A stretch of 64,000 nucleotides of DNA from Botryotinia globosa. Taxonomy: Eukaryota; Ascomycota; Leotiomycetes; Helotiales; Sclerotiniaceae. The DNA lies in the NCBI GenBank assembly GCA_014898425.1, contig RCSZ01000011.1, positions 186,001 through 250,000 of the forward strand. The letters are read 5' to 3'. The notes under the pieces are model-generated. The model did no database searches. It worked only from the letters and a program-made list of their open reading frames with translations, and was not told the origin of the DNA. This document shows, piece by piece, positions 35,863-47,488 of this stretch (positions are counted from its first letter, which is position 1; each line of letters starts with the position of its first letter). Position numbers and translations under genes: made by a program.

Positions 35863-37941
35863 ATGTATCAAATTGCTTCTCCCAATGAGGTTTGAGCTTG
35901 TTCCTAATTCGCTTAAAGACAACGTACCTGAATTCTAGTAGTATCTCGCCATCACTGGCGCAAAGATTGCGACTGTCAAAATATGCAAGAGCGCTTTTGT
36001 TTGGCCTTTTCAAAAGGTGAGTGGATTCTCATTTTCTCATACTGCACTGCTAATGCTTTCCAGGTTCGAAGGTTCAACATTCAACCTCGCGACTATGAGT
36101 TGTCACTCCAAGCTATGACAAAGGAGAAACTTCAGTTGGCGATTCCTGTAGTATTCACGATTGGCCCCGATGTCAACCGCAGAGGCGATAATGCCCGTAC
36201 TGCTGATACTAACCACGAGAGCGCCGCAGAGGATGGCGACGACGCCCTTTTGAAGTTCGCAATGCTCTTGGCTGAAGGCGAAAGCAATGACGGTGACGCT
36301 GGCGCACATCTCAGAAAGATTGTTGTCGGTATCATCGAAGGTGAAACTCGTGTTCTCGTCAGCTCCATGTCAATGGAGAAGATTTTTACAGAGAGAGAAG
36401 CATTCAAGAAGGACATCTTCAAGAACATCCAATCTGAATTAGGTCAATTCGGCCTTAGAATCTATAACGCCAACGTGAAAGAACTCAAAGACGCTCCAGG
36501 CTCCAACTACTTTGCCTCTCTCAGCAAGAAAGCCCACGAGGGTGCCATTAACCAAGCCCGTATCGATGTAGCAGAGGCTCAGCGACTGGGTACTGTTGGA
36601 GAGGCCCAGCGTCGGGCAGAACAGGATCGAGAACTCGCCAAGGTTCAAGCCGAGACCGCAGTTCAGAAAACAGAACGTGATAGTGAGAAGGCTCGAGCTG
36701 AAGCTACACTTTCAACCCGCAAAACTGTTTACAACCGTGATGTTAAAGTTGCTCAAATCGGTAAGGAACATTTAGTTTTGTTTTCCGGAGGATCTGTTTT
36801 CCTGACACATTCCTCTGAGAGATCTCCAATGGCTTGAAAAGTCTGAAGCTTGAAGACCCTGACACTCGGATTCTCCCTGAGGATATCGAAAGAATGGTCA
36901 TTAAAGTAGCAATTCAAAGTCTTGAATCACAGATATTGCAAAGGGAAGAGGATATTAAGAATCTTCGAGGGAGACTCCATTGGTTTAATATGCAATGAAC
37001 TGACACATTGAACGATCAAAGAGGCCACACGTGCCACCGAAGTTCGCGACGAAGAACTCCGCAAAGAAGTCGAGGTTAAACGTGCTTTCACAGAGCTTGA
37101 ACGTCTTCGTGCCAGTGACGTTGTTAAAGCCACGATTGCCCGTGAAGCCAAGCAACAAGCTGCCGATGCTAAGAACTACGAAGAGCAAGCCCGTTCGAAT
37201 GCCGAATACTATAGCCAGCAAAAAATAGCGGAAGCAAAGGCCAACGCTGAACAAAGGGCTGCCGATGCTAAGATGTATAGTGAGAAACAGGCTGCACTTG
37301 CAAAAGCCAATACTGAGCAGAAGAGTGCCGACGCCAAAGTCTACAGTGAACAGAAGGCAGCTGATGCCAAGGCATATAAAGAGAAGGCGCGTGCAGAGTT
37401 TGAGCTTTACAGCGAGCAGAAAGCTGCTGAAGCCAAAGCTTACAGAATCAAATTGGAAGCTGAAGCTAACTTTATCGCCGAGTCCAAAGCAGCCGAGGCA
37501 GCCCTCTTGAGGAAGCAAAAAGAGGCAGCTGGTATGAGTGCCATGGCCGCCGCATACGCAGATATGAGCAAGGCTATGGGTGGTCCACAAGGACTCATGC
37601 AATACCTCATGATCGAGCGTGGCACTTACCAGGACCTTGCCAAAGCCAACGCCGAGGCTGTTCGTGGTTTGAACCCCAAGATGACGATCTGGAACACTGG
37701 TGCACAGGCTGGTGGCATTGGTGAAGGCAACTCTGCTGAAGGTCAAGGGATTGGTATGGGTGGCATGGACAGTATTCGCAATATGTACCAGATGCTTCCA
37801 CCACTAATGTCCACTATCCATGAGCAGACTGGCATGACTCTGCCAGAGTGGCAATATGGACGTTTGGGTCCTGTGCCTGGAGAGACTCAGGAGGTTACCA
37901 AGGTTAATAGTAAGACCAATGGCGCTAATGGACACAGATAG
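35863..37941 (+). CDS. Flotillin (SPFH/band 7 scaffold protein)
   Basis: Membrane-microdomain scaffold, 572 aa, on the cytosolic face of plasma membrane or vacuole. Four exons: 35863-35889, 35942-36016, 36064-36760 and 37022-37941. The N-terminus MYQIASPNEYLAITGAKIAT and then CKSAFVWPFQKVRRFN matches fungal flotillins; the Cys is a candidate acylation site. The band 7 domain runs to about residue 200 (ETRVLVSSMSMEKIF, LRIYNANVKEL). An Ala/Glu/Lys coiled coil follows (VAQIEATRATEVRDEELRKE), then an expanded region of about 15-residue repeats (YSEQKAADAKA, YSEQKAAEAKA). The C-terminus is Gly/Met-rich. Animal flotillins are about 430 aa, so the repeats account for extra length. Intron 3 is 261 nt, much longer than the others in this window. 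Confidence 0.95.
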
Positions 37942-40464
37942 GGCAAGGGTGAGGAACTTGGTATGTGTAATAAATGTTAAAGCGTCGCGGATAATAAGGC
38001 GTCGGAGTTGTTAAAGCGTTGCAGGCGCTGGAGGGGTTGGAACGTGCATGATAGATATTAGGGAGTTCCGGGGGTTTGCAGGGATAAGGAGTCGTAGTTT
38101 CTATAGCATTGACTGATGAATCTCTTAGAGATACGTCCAATCTTTTAGCGTTTCATTACTCGGAGGTATCAATCTCTAAGTGTTTGGTGGGGGTTGACAC
38201 AAGGAGTTGGTCAAGCAGTATTTCGGGGGCGGGGGTTGTTTGACACTTCTGGAGTTACGGCGTTTGGAGGGTATTTTGGTTTATTTTCCTTGGTTATTCA
38301 ATAGCCTGTTCTTCTATTTTAGTCTTCTCTTACTCTGCTAATGTCACATTCAAATCCTGAAGATGGTTTCACTCTCGGATGGGGATTTTCCATGCTTTTA
38401 AAAAGAATGTGAGAGAAGAAACAACAAAATAAATAATACCAAGAAAGTAAAGAGGCAGACATTGTAAATTATTTCAAGGTTATTTATTGTTAAGTGTTTT
38501 CATCCTGTTTTTGTTGCTCTTCATATTTAACTTTCTGTGAAAGTTCTGTGATCAATTAGACTTTATGCGAGAAATCTTTGGATAAGTTCACGGAACTTTG
38601 TTCATTCTCATTCTGAAGTAACTGAAATATTCCGTACTGTTCAGGAGAAACTTTGATTTCTATCAGTTCCCGGTTTCGTCATTATACAGTGCGCTAGAGT
38701 ATGTAGTTCGCTTCTTGCATCTTTCAATCCAAGCTCTCAACCCTCAATCGTACGATTTTCCCACTGGAAATGAATATATGTGGGCAAAGCTAACTGGGCC
38801 ATCCCCACCTTTGGTAAAAGGGTTGAAAACCTTTTCGGTGTCTAGGTTTGCATTCCATACAGACGAATCAAATCTCCCGGGGATAGAATCTTTCTGCAAC
38901 TACCATCGCGAAGCTGCCAAGCGTATGGAGTATTGAGGTTGTTTTGATTATAGGTCGAATGTAGTTGGATAAGAGTAGTTGAAAGGACTGTTCTTTTCAC
39001 GACAATTCGGTCCGGTTGTCAACGTATGGTTCTGGTATTTAGTGATATGCAGTGTCTTCCTACCACAAGATATTGTGATAGCTCTGTTGGAGATCAGCGA
39101 ATTACATCGATTCTGGCTTGTTGCGGAAGATTTATGATATCTAAGGATTCGAGGAAAGGAGGGATAGGTTCGCGGCATAAGCCTCTCGCCCCCCCCCCCC
39201 CAGTGCGAGATACAATACTTTAATCTTTCACTCCTTCAAATTGTGCTTTGTATTCTCAGTGTTATAAACCTTGGTGCAAAAATAGAATTAACAGGATTCC
39301 TACACAGCAGATATAATTTTATTCATGGATGGAAGAAGAGGTTGCAAAGAAAACATGCTTCATAGGCGTCATCCCATTGACACCGGCTGAAAAATATAGT
39401 CAAAAAAGCTTCATCTAAATCATCGTTTTATGATCGTAATCTGACCGCAGTCTGAATCGAGCCTGATGTAAGATCTTGCAAGCCTAGATCGACTCTTAAA
39501 CTTATCTTTAGTTGAAAGCAGTACTTCAGCCTCCTCTTAAGGTTCAAAGAAGGTTTCAATTTACTTTTTATCTCGACTCAGTTCTTCAGCTCTTCAACTG
39601 TCAAACATGACAAGCGAATGGTTCCATCCGTTACACCATTCCATAGTGACTTACTGAGTTGTGTGAAAACAAACCATTTTCCATTCTCTTTCTTTGCTTT
39701 TACCCGAATGCATGAAGGGGGGTAAATTGGAAAGGGGTTACTAAGCAGATATTTCAAATTCACATGACAAAATTGAATACGAAGTTGAAATATGACGTTC
39801 GAAGTAGCGTAAAGCTAGTAGACAGAGCTAAGACAATATCAGCTTCTAATTGGAGAATTGACCAAGGTATATTCCTCACTACCACGTGATATTGCAATTT
39901 CACAGAGAAGAACCTTGGTTGATACGAGGAATGGTCTCCTATAACCCCACTTATTATTGGATAGCTAATTCTATGGAAAGGAAGAGCCCCCCTCAGTCTA
40001 TTCTTTCCGCTTCCGTCTTTCACCGCTTATTTTAACAGGCAGAACTTCCCCGTCAATGTCCATTCAAGGAAGCGGTGAGCGTGTGAACCTCAAAGATGTA
40101 ACATCGCAAACACAACCCGCTTCCACAGGAATCATTATATAGGAGTAAGCGTTCGTTTTATTCGCAATTTGTTGTATGAATATGTATGGAGCGTTGTCGA
40201 TTCAAAAAATTTAACATTTGATGCAATGCGGCAGCCTCCTTCGTGAATCTTTACCAAAGCACAGCCTCTTAGTGCTAAAGCTAAACTGGCTTCGCCACTG
40301 CCGGGTATGGATTCAGCTAATACTTGCCTTGACCTAATCGCCAGCGCCGGCAATCATTTCCGCTCCATGTGAATAAATGTCCATTTTCAACTACATTCCT
40401 TCGCGTTCTTCGTATATCACATCACGATTTTTGTTGACAAATAAGCTTAAACTTCCCACCTTTC
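37942..40464. other. Intergenic region
   Basis: About 2.5 kb without a supportable gene. Contains a poly-C run of 12-13 at about 39188-39200. A 73-codon frame at 38715-38936 has no motif. Confidence 0.4.
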
Positions 40465-40479
40465 ATGCTATCCCACTCT

Positions 40480-42126
40480 ATGTCCAAACGACGAGCTCAT
40501 ACCAAGTCTTCAAATGGCTGCACACAATGCAAGAGAAGACGGGTGAAGGTCAGTTTGTCTCATTTCTTTACTTGCTGATAATGGTTTTGCTTTTCGCTTT
40601 CTGTTGTCCTGAAGAACAATTTCGGCTTGTATCAGAGTTCCAATAGTCCAAATTGCAGTCCGATAAAAAAATGTTTGAGATTTCAGAACTCAAATAGTAC
40701 GTTTGAGTGCATGAATTGTTTAGGCCATTTGAATAATGAGCCGCTTTTGAACAGGGAGGTACCTCTAGACACCAAAAATCTACACGTAATCTACTATTCG
40801 GGACTACTGAATCTTTTGTTCGGAATGTTCGGGTGAAGCATTTGATTTGTTAGATTTTTCCCACCGAGCGGTCGCTGATATGCGGAATTTCAGTGCGACG
40901 AAACACGGCCGTCATGTGCAATATGTGCAAGAAGAGGTGAACCATGCAGTTACCTTTCACAGCCATCAAACCAGACACAAGGCAGCTTGCTTGCTGGATT
41001 CTCGGCTCAGACTTCACCCACAAATTCAGAATTCGAAGATGATAACAACAGAGCTCTAGAGCTAAGATTGATGCATCAATATTCAACCTCTACATCCGTC
41101 ATTCTTTCCAAAGACTCGAGAGATGTAATGTTTTACTGTGATGTTATGGTCAATCACGCAATTTCAAATACATTTCTGCTCCATGCCATTTTAACCTCCG
41201 CCGCTATTCACATGTCGACTATTGAGACTGAAAAATCCCAATATTGGGTTGCTACTGCCTTGCAGTATCACAGTCGTGCGACACTTGGTCTCAATGAAGC
41301 TTTGAAGAATTACTCATCTGCTTCAGATGCAATATCTCTATGTTCCCTGGCCATGGTTACAAATTCTCTATCTTTGTCAAGAGAGAGGTTGAGGGGCGAA
41401 GAAATTGATCCTGTGGCTGAATTACTTCAGACACGCAAATTACTTCAGGGGCTCTCAGTCTGCTTAGACCAAACAATAGGGGGTAACTTGTGGAGCGGTT
41501 CTTTCGAGGCTTGGAGGGATCAATTGATCCAGAAATCATCCAATCCGAAAGACACGATTCATAGGGACCTTCTCACACATATTGATAACACAAATTCGAT
41601 TTTTGGGCATATGGGTATTTTTCTGAGCAAGCACGAGAAGTTCCCAGAATATCAGTCTAAAAGTGAAGAATTCATCCAGTATGTATAAATGTTATCTAGT
41701 CTCAAATACAGGACTTGACTAGGCTGTTCACTGACTTCGAACAACAGGACGATACTGCATAAGACGAATGAAATGGCTACGTACATAGCTTCTATTGAAA
41801 GTGAGCATAAGAATGAATACTTGACTGCTTGTACATCACTCTTCTCGTACATGGAAAGGTTTCAAATGGAACAGGGCGCTACCATCATAGCATGGCCACT
41901 GGCAGCTAGCGATTTTCTAGTATCCCTTTTGATGGACGGTGACGACATAGCAATGCTAATATTTATGCATTATGGAGTAGCGTTATATTTATGTACATTA
42001 CATAGTTTCTCAAAAGGCGCCGGAAGGCATTTGGTAGAAAAATTATCGCGAGCACTCGAGGTAAAACGTCCGGAATGGATCGAGGTGCTACTTTGGGCAA
42101 GGGCCTCTATTGTACGGGATATGTAA
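40480..42126 (+). CDS. Zn2Cys6 transcription factor
   Basis: Fungal binuclear zinc-cluster regulator, 410 aa, nuclear. Three exons: 40480-40548, 40894-41678 and 41748-42126. The zinc cluster is split by a 345-nt intron: exon 1 ends CTQCKRRRVK and exon 2 begins CDETRPSCAICARRGEPC. Together they give C14-x2-C17-x6-C24-x6-C31-x2-C34-x6-C41, a perfect Zn2Cys6 pattern. The remainder is helical and lacks an obvious named fungal-TF domain (AILTSAAIHMSTIETEKSQY, SLSRERLRGEEIDP). It most resembles small Upc2-like regulators, with low certainty. An in-frame Met at 40465 would add five residues and cannot be excluded. The target genes are unknown; no metabolic cluster is adjacent. Confidence 0.9.
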
Positions 42127-45020
42127 GCTTTGCTTTTGTGTGTTAAGTTCACATGTCCCAAATCTTTCTTACCGTATTTGTGTATTATTATTTTACATTC
42201 TTTGGCCATAAGCAAGGCTGAAACACTGTATAAGAATAACTTTCTAGTATTTCTTCGGCCTTGCACTAAGGTCGAAGAAAATGAGTAACAAAGCAATGGA
42301 ATATGATAATCAACGTCATTCGTTCTTCAATCGTGCAAGCAGCCAGCCGCACTCCTTCAGCCTCAAGTGTCATTTATATGCGCTGAAAGTAATTTGATCT
42401 TCGTCTCTCAATTATCTCCTGTCAAATCATCTTCCACCCACTCCTTACCCTACCCCGCCAGCTGAGATCTAGGTTGGCATATGCCGGTAATTCTATTTCC
42501 CGAGTTCTCCTTTTTATCTCCATGCCCTGACCCTCATCCTCCTCAACAATCCATCTAATATAGCAATAGACAGACTGAAAACCCTCTATATCAGATCTCA
42601 GCTTGACACTAAAAGGTCAAGTTCAATTCGGTGAATCTCTTCTCTATTTTTTGGATTCTCAAAGACAGAATTTCTCGCTTGTATTCCTTAGTAGAGGCCC
42701 TGTGGATACAAGAATTGAGCATCCGGATAAACTACATTATCGGGTGGTTTCTGGGAAGCAGGAATAGATGAGTCATGACAGAACAGTTCTCCTCACGAGT
42801 TTCGAGGTGAACGAGGTACTAAGAATACAAAAGAGGTAGAAGAGATTGGATGAATATAATGCTAATTCGAGTGATGAATTTTCAACGGTAAGCTCTTGTG
42901 AGACCTGGAGTGATTTTCTGTATCCAAGACTCTATGATTCGAGATGCCTTGCACACATTTTATCACAAGTATTATAGGTACTCTCGCCACTTGTTAAGGG
43001 AATGAATCTTGTGGTCTTCTGATTCAAACTTGACGAAGACTTTGTAAAGCCGGACTTAAAGCTATCGGCTCCAGTAGCAAAAATGAGTAATCAGACCGGG
43101 TGAACTTGGATCTTTTTACATGCAGATCAAAGACTTTGATAGATTTGAGTTGTACAAGTAGAATTTCACGATGGAGGGTACACTCTGCCAAGTAGGAAGT
43201 CTGAGATAGGTCGTTAGTAGCAGGATGATATATCTCCTAAAGTGACTTTTTCAATCCTATATTCTATAATTACCGGGCACATTCTTGCAAGACCAACGTT
43301 GTCTAAGCACAATGCAGATGGCAGATGATTTAAGATTCTAGTTTTGCAAAGTACGAATAAGTGATTAACGCACCTTTAAATTAAGGCGACTCGTATTTCT
43401 GGCCGTCGACAGCTGGCATTGCATGTTGCTTGTCTCGAAGACATGTTAACGAGTCCCTACAGAATCGGCACTAACTCGCGGAACTGTTCATCCAAAGTCT
43501 TGAAGATACTTTCGTTGTATATCTATGATTTCATCTTCCAAGCTTCACCCTGACAAGCTGAGACCCGATGATATAGGCTGTCAAAAATGAACAATCTAGT
43601 TCACGAGCTGGCTCATGTTTGACTCATTAGTTAAAGTATATTCTCAAACGTTCTATAGGATCTGACTACTCATAGGATCTTGTACGGCTATGTTGCATAT
43701 CTGATATTCTGTGCGTCAGACTATATCTTTACAAGTTCATGTTTGACCAATTGGCATTCAGATTGATTGGATCCGGCTCATTTGCAAGCTTACTACTCCT
43801 GAGGTTAAAAAACTAGTACATCACCGGTGTTCCCAATACAGCCATTCACAGTCTTGGAATTATAATTGTTGCACATCTTACATCCTATTTTACAAGATTC
43901 ATGCCTCCAAACGACACTTGATGGTGTGCGGAGCGGGGTTAATGGAAGGAGGAAGTCAGTAATGGGAACCTATCAGTGAAGAGGCCCATTCCAAGTTCTG
44001 GTAGATGCATGTAAATAAAGTTTCCTGCCACTCGTTGTTTATAGCCTGGGGTGAGGAGCTATCAAGTAGTAATCCCAGCTTAAGTTACACCATCTACCCC
44101 AAGAATAATTATTTATAATTCCACAAAATGTATCGACTAGTGAGCAATTCAAAAAATGTTAGTTGTGAAGTGCCATGGTCGAATCATCTATATCGATAGC
44201 AAGTGTAGCGGTCATTCGTTCCTAGTCAAGAAGTCACACATTCTAATTGGGCAAGACCTAAATTCTGGCTGTAGTCTCCAGACGTTTTGAACAAGTCCTC
44301 ATGCCAATCAATTCGGAATTATTTGGATGGAAGTGGATTTGAAATGACTCCTTTCCTTCTGATAATCTTGAATATATATTACCAAGTGATCACCAAATAT
44401 CAGGATAAAATTCAAGTAGTTAGTCCTTTCTGGGTCAGAATGTAGAGTAAGACTGGATTGGGAAATTTTAGGCCTTGATATTTGGAGAAGAAACAAGAAA
44501 TGTGGTCAGAATAGGAAAACCCAAGTTTTGCGAAACATTTCCATACTCGACCGTCGGCTCATTCTGACAAAAAGGAATAAGGATACATCAAGACTCGAAG
44601 CACAGTATATCTTTTGCATATACTATCTACCTATTGTTCCGGTATCATGTATTTGAGATTGTGAATTTCATCAATTGTCGTAGTCTTTACATCATTGTAA
44701 ATTAGTGACGGACGGTGAATGAGAAATTACGGGCATCATGAAGAATTAGAGATGATGGATAATTGGTGACAAGTGGCTTTTCCTTCGACGTTACTTTGTG
44801 CGATGGCATGACCTCACTAGTGCTAGCGTGATGTGCTAAGTAAGTATATCCGTCAGACTCAGGGCTAAGATGACTTTACCGAGTAAGATTACTTTGCCGA
44901 AACCTGATATATTTTCTTCCCAAGTGTTTTTACGGTTGTCCAAACCCTTCGTCACCTATTCAGATATCTAAATAAATTGAGAACTTTTCCTCCTCCCCCT
45001 AAATATCATTAGGCCTGTTA
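42127..45020. other. Gene-free region left of repeat array
   Basis: No gene. At 43424, 43513, 43690 and 43867 the minus strand carries GCAACA-like cores preceded by AGACA, AGATA or AGATGT, like those of the array at 45.0-46.6 kb but in opposite orientation. Confidence 0.4.
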
Positions 45021-46600
45021 TAGCTTATCCAGACAAGCAACAATTCCTTAGATATATCTCAAGAGCCATACTAAGATCACACTAACAAAAACACTCATCA
45101 TATCAATTCCCCTATCTCTTATCCAGACAAGCAACAATTGCCGGAAAATGCCCCTAGAACCACACCAAGACCATACCAATAGATCTACCCATCGTACTAA
45201 CTCCCTTATCTCTTATCCAGAGATGCAACGTACTCCAAAACTTTCCTCTAGGCTATATCTAGAAGACATACTAGCTTAGCCCCCGCCTCAATTGTGACTT
45301 TTGTCTCTAGGTTCCCTTCTCAACCAGTCAAAATATTCCAATTCATCGTCTCATAAAGCTAACTTAATGGAGTAGTATACAGAGATGCAACAAATCCCAA
45401 AATTTCTCTCTAGATTGAATGTAGAACCATTCTAACTAACCTAGGCCCCCGGCTCAATTATGACTTCAGTCTCTAGCTCCTCCTCTCAACCCAGTTAAAG
45501 TCTCCCATTTTATCTTCTCACGGACTAACTTCATCGGGTAGTATGTAGAGATGCAACATATTCACCAAACACCTATTTATATTCAAGATTTCATATTTCT
45601 AGCTTTACTCCCAACTCATGAACTAGTAGTCCTTATTCTCATTCTATCAGATTGAGTATCATTAAGCGGTAATGAATTAATATGCCCTATTCCTTTTGGA
45701 GTACTATCCAGATGTGCAACAAATTTTTCTGGAAATGAATCACTTTGATAGTGACTTCGAGTTGGTTGGTTGTGAAACTTCCTTTCAATAAGGTTTGAGT
45801 TGAGTGAATGTAGACAAACAAATATTCTTTCAATTTGAAATCGTGTAGATATTAGGTATTAATTGAAAATGTATCTTCTTCTATAGCTATTTTTTCAAGG
45901 AGAAAGAGGCAGAGGAAGAGAAGAAGAAACAAAGTAGGAAAGACAGAAGGAGCTTAAATTTTCAAATCTTCTTGGGGAAATCGTTCGAGAACCGGGTGGC
46001 ACTTATTCACGAAGTAAGATGATTTCAGTCGGGAAAGAATTCCTCTTAAATTGTAATCCCACCTTTCCCCCCCTCATCGTCTTCTTCCATCCCTCGGTGC
46101 ACATCTCGAAATCTCCAGGTCTTTGAATTAATTACCAAGCATACAGACTCATCACTTCATTCAATCACTTGGACTCACTTAGATAGATGTATGCTTAACT
46201 CGAGGGGTATGAGCTTATCCCTCACCAGCCTGATTGCTAGAAGAAATGACAGTGTATCTCCTTCCCCTTTGCCAAGAAATTTCCGAAATAAAGAGATTTT
46301 CCCTACTCTCTAGAACGAACTCTGCCTTCAAGTAACCAACACAAATCATGCTAATTATCCCACTATTTTCAAAGATGTCAGGATACCCCCACAAGATTTC
46401 AATCACAGATATGCAACAAAAGCGATACCATTTCCTCTCAAAGCTATCAGTGGATGATGATGAATATACTGGTCGCACTTAACCGTCTTAGCGAGAGAGC
46501 TATCAGTACCGGCTTGTGAATTTACACACAGTGGTATTTCACTTGTCAGGATACCCCCATAAGAAAACAGATGTAGATGTGCAACAAAACTTTTGCTAGC
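45021..46600 (+). repeat. Degenerate tandem repeat array with CAGAxATGCAACAA core
   Basis: The GCAAC core falls at 45037, 45131, 45225, 45387, 45553, 45716, 46413 and 46581, usually preceded by CCAGA, CAGAGAT or AGATGT. Spacings are 94, 94, 162, 166, 163, 697 and 168. The two 94-bp units are alike (both end CCTTATC or CTATCTCTTATCC before the core). The 162- and 166-bp units align clearly: each has CTCTAG, TCAATTxTGACTT, GTCTCTAG, CTCAACC, then CTAACTT...GTAGTAT before the next core. The two units near 46.4-46.6 kb share GTCAGGATACCCCC about 30 bp before the core. No reading frame is preserved across units, so it looks non-coding. Confidence 0.75.
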
Positions 46601-47488
46601 CATCATCTCCTCTAAGTGGGTGGGTTTGAAGTCATATCTATGCATAAGCGTTGGAGCCGGGAGAAAAAATATCTTTCTTCTCAAAAGGCCCCGGAAGAAG
46701 CAGTCGATCGCTTCCCCTTTCCAAAAGAGCAGGACCATTTCAGAGAAACTCAAATCAGGGCCGAGGTGACACCTCCATCGCTTTCTCATTACCACACTAA
46801 TAAGACAGCAATGGTCCTCCGAACCCACGATAAAAAATCCCCCACACTCTAATCATTTAAGGATCAGTGTCCATATCACACAAATCCAACATACCTCTCC
46901 ATATTCTATCCATCAAAACTTACTAACTAATTTCAATTCCGCAAAAACAAAAAAAAACATCATCAACTCCGTCATAATCGTACGCGTGAAGCATTCAATT
47001 ACGCCATTAAGAGATTTAAAAATAGTTTATTCCCCAATACTACCTAGCCACAGCTTCCCAACTAGCAATACCTACTTTAGACACACCTGCAGTTCTAGCT
47101 TAGCACTGACCCTCACCCACCGAGAATCCAAGCTTTAGACTTTGTGGCTGAAATTCAGTCATGCAACAATCGAGAACTTTGATATTTATCAAGCCACAAA
47201 AGATGAAACAAGCTTGGTTGTCTGCCTCTAATGCACTAGGTAAGCTCTAGAGATCAGCGTTCCAAGCATGAAGTGCTGGTACTACCTTGGCACCAGAAAA
47301 GTTTGAAGTGAAAATTACAGACAAATTGGCAAGTAAGTAGAATCATATTAAGGAATGGCGTATTGAGAGAGATTCAAGAAGACTATTTCTCTCATATTAA
47401 TATCAACTCAACTTGTTATGTCAACTTAAGCCGCTTCATCATATCCACAATTCCTCCACCCCTTTTCGATCTGTCTCTCGACCCTCCT
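46601..47488. other. Gene-free region right of repeat array
   Basis: No gene. A lone TCATGCAACAATC core sits at about 47159-47171. The right end is the 3' flank of Vps11. Confidence 0.4.

Noticed and set aside
39188..39200. Poly-C run
   Set aside because: Simple homopolymer in spacer; no functional reading.
46215..46828. Two overlapping minus-strand frames with similar segments
   Set aside because: Their resemblance comes from the underlying DNA repeat array; frames do not persist across other units.
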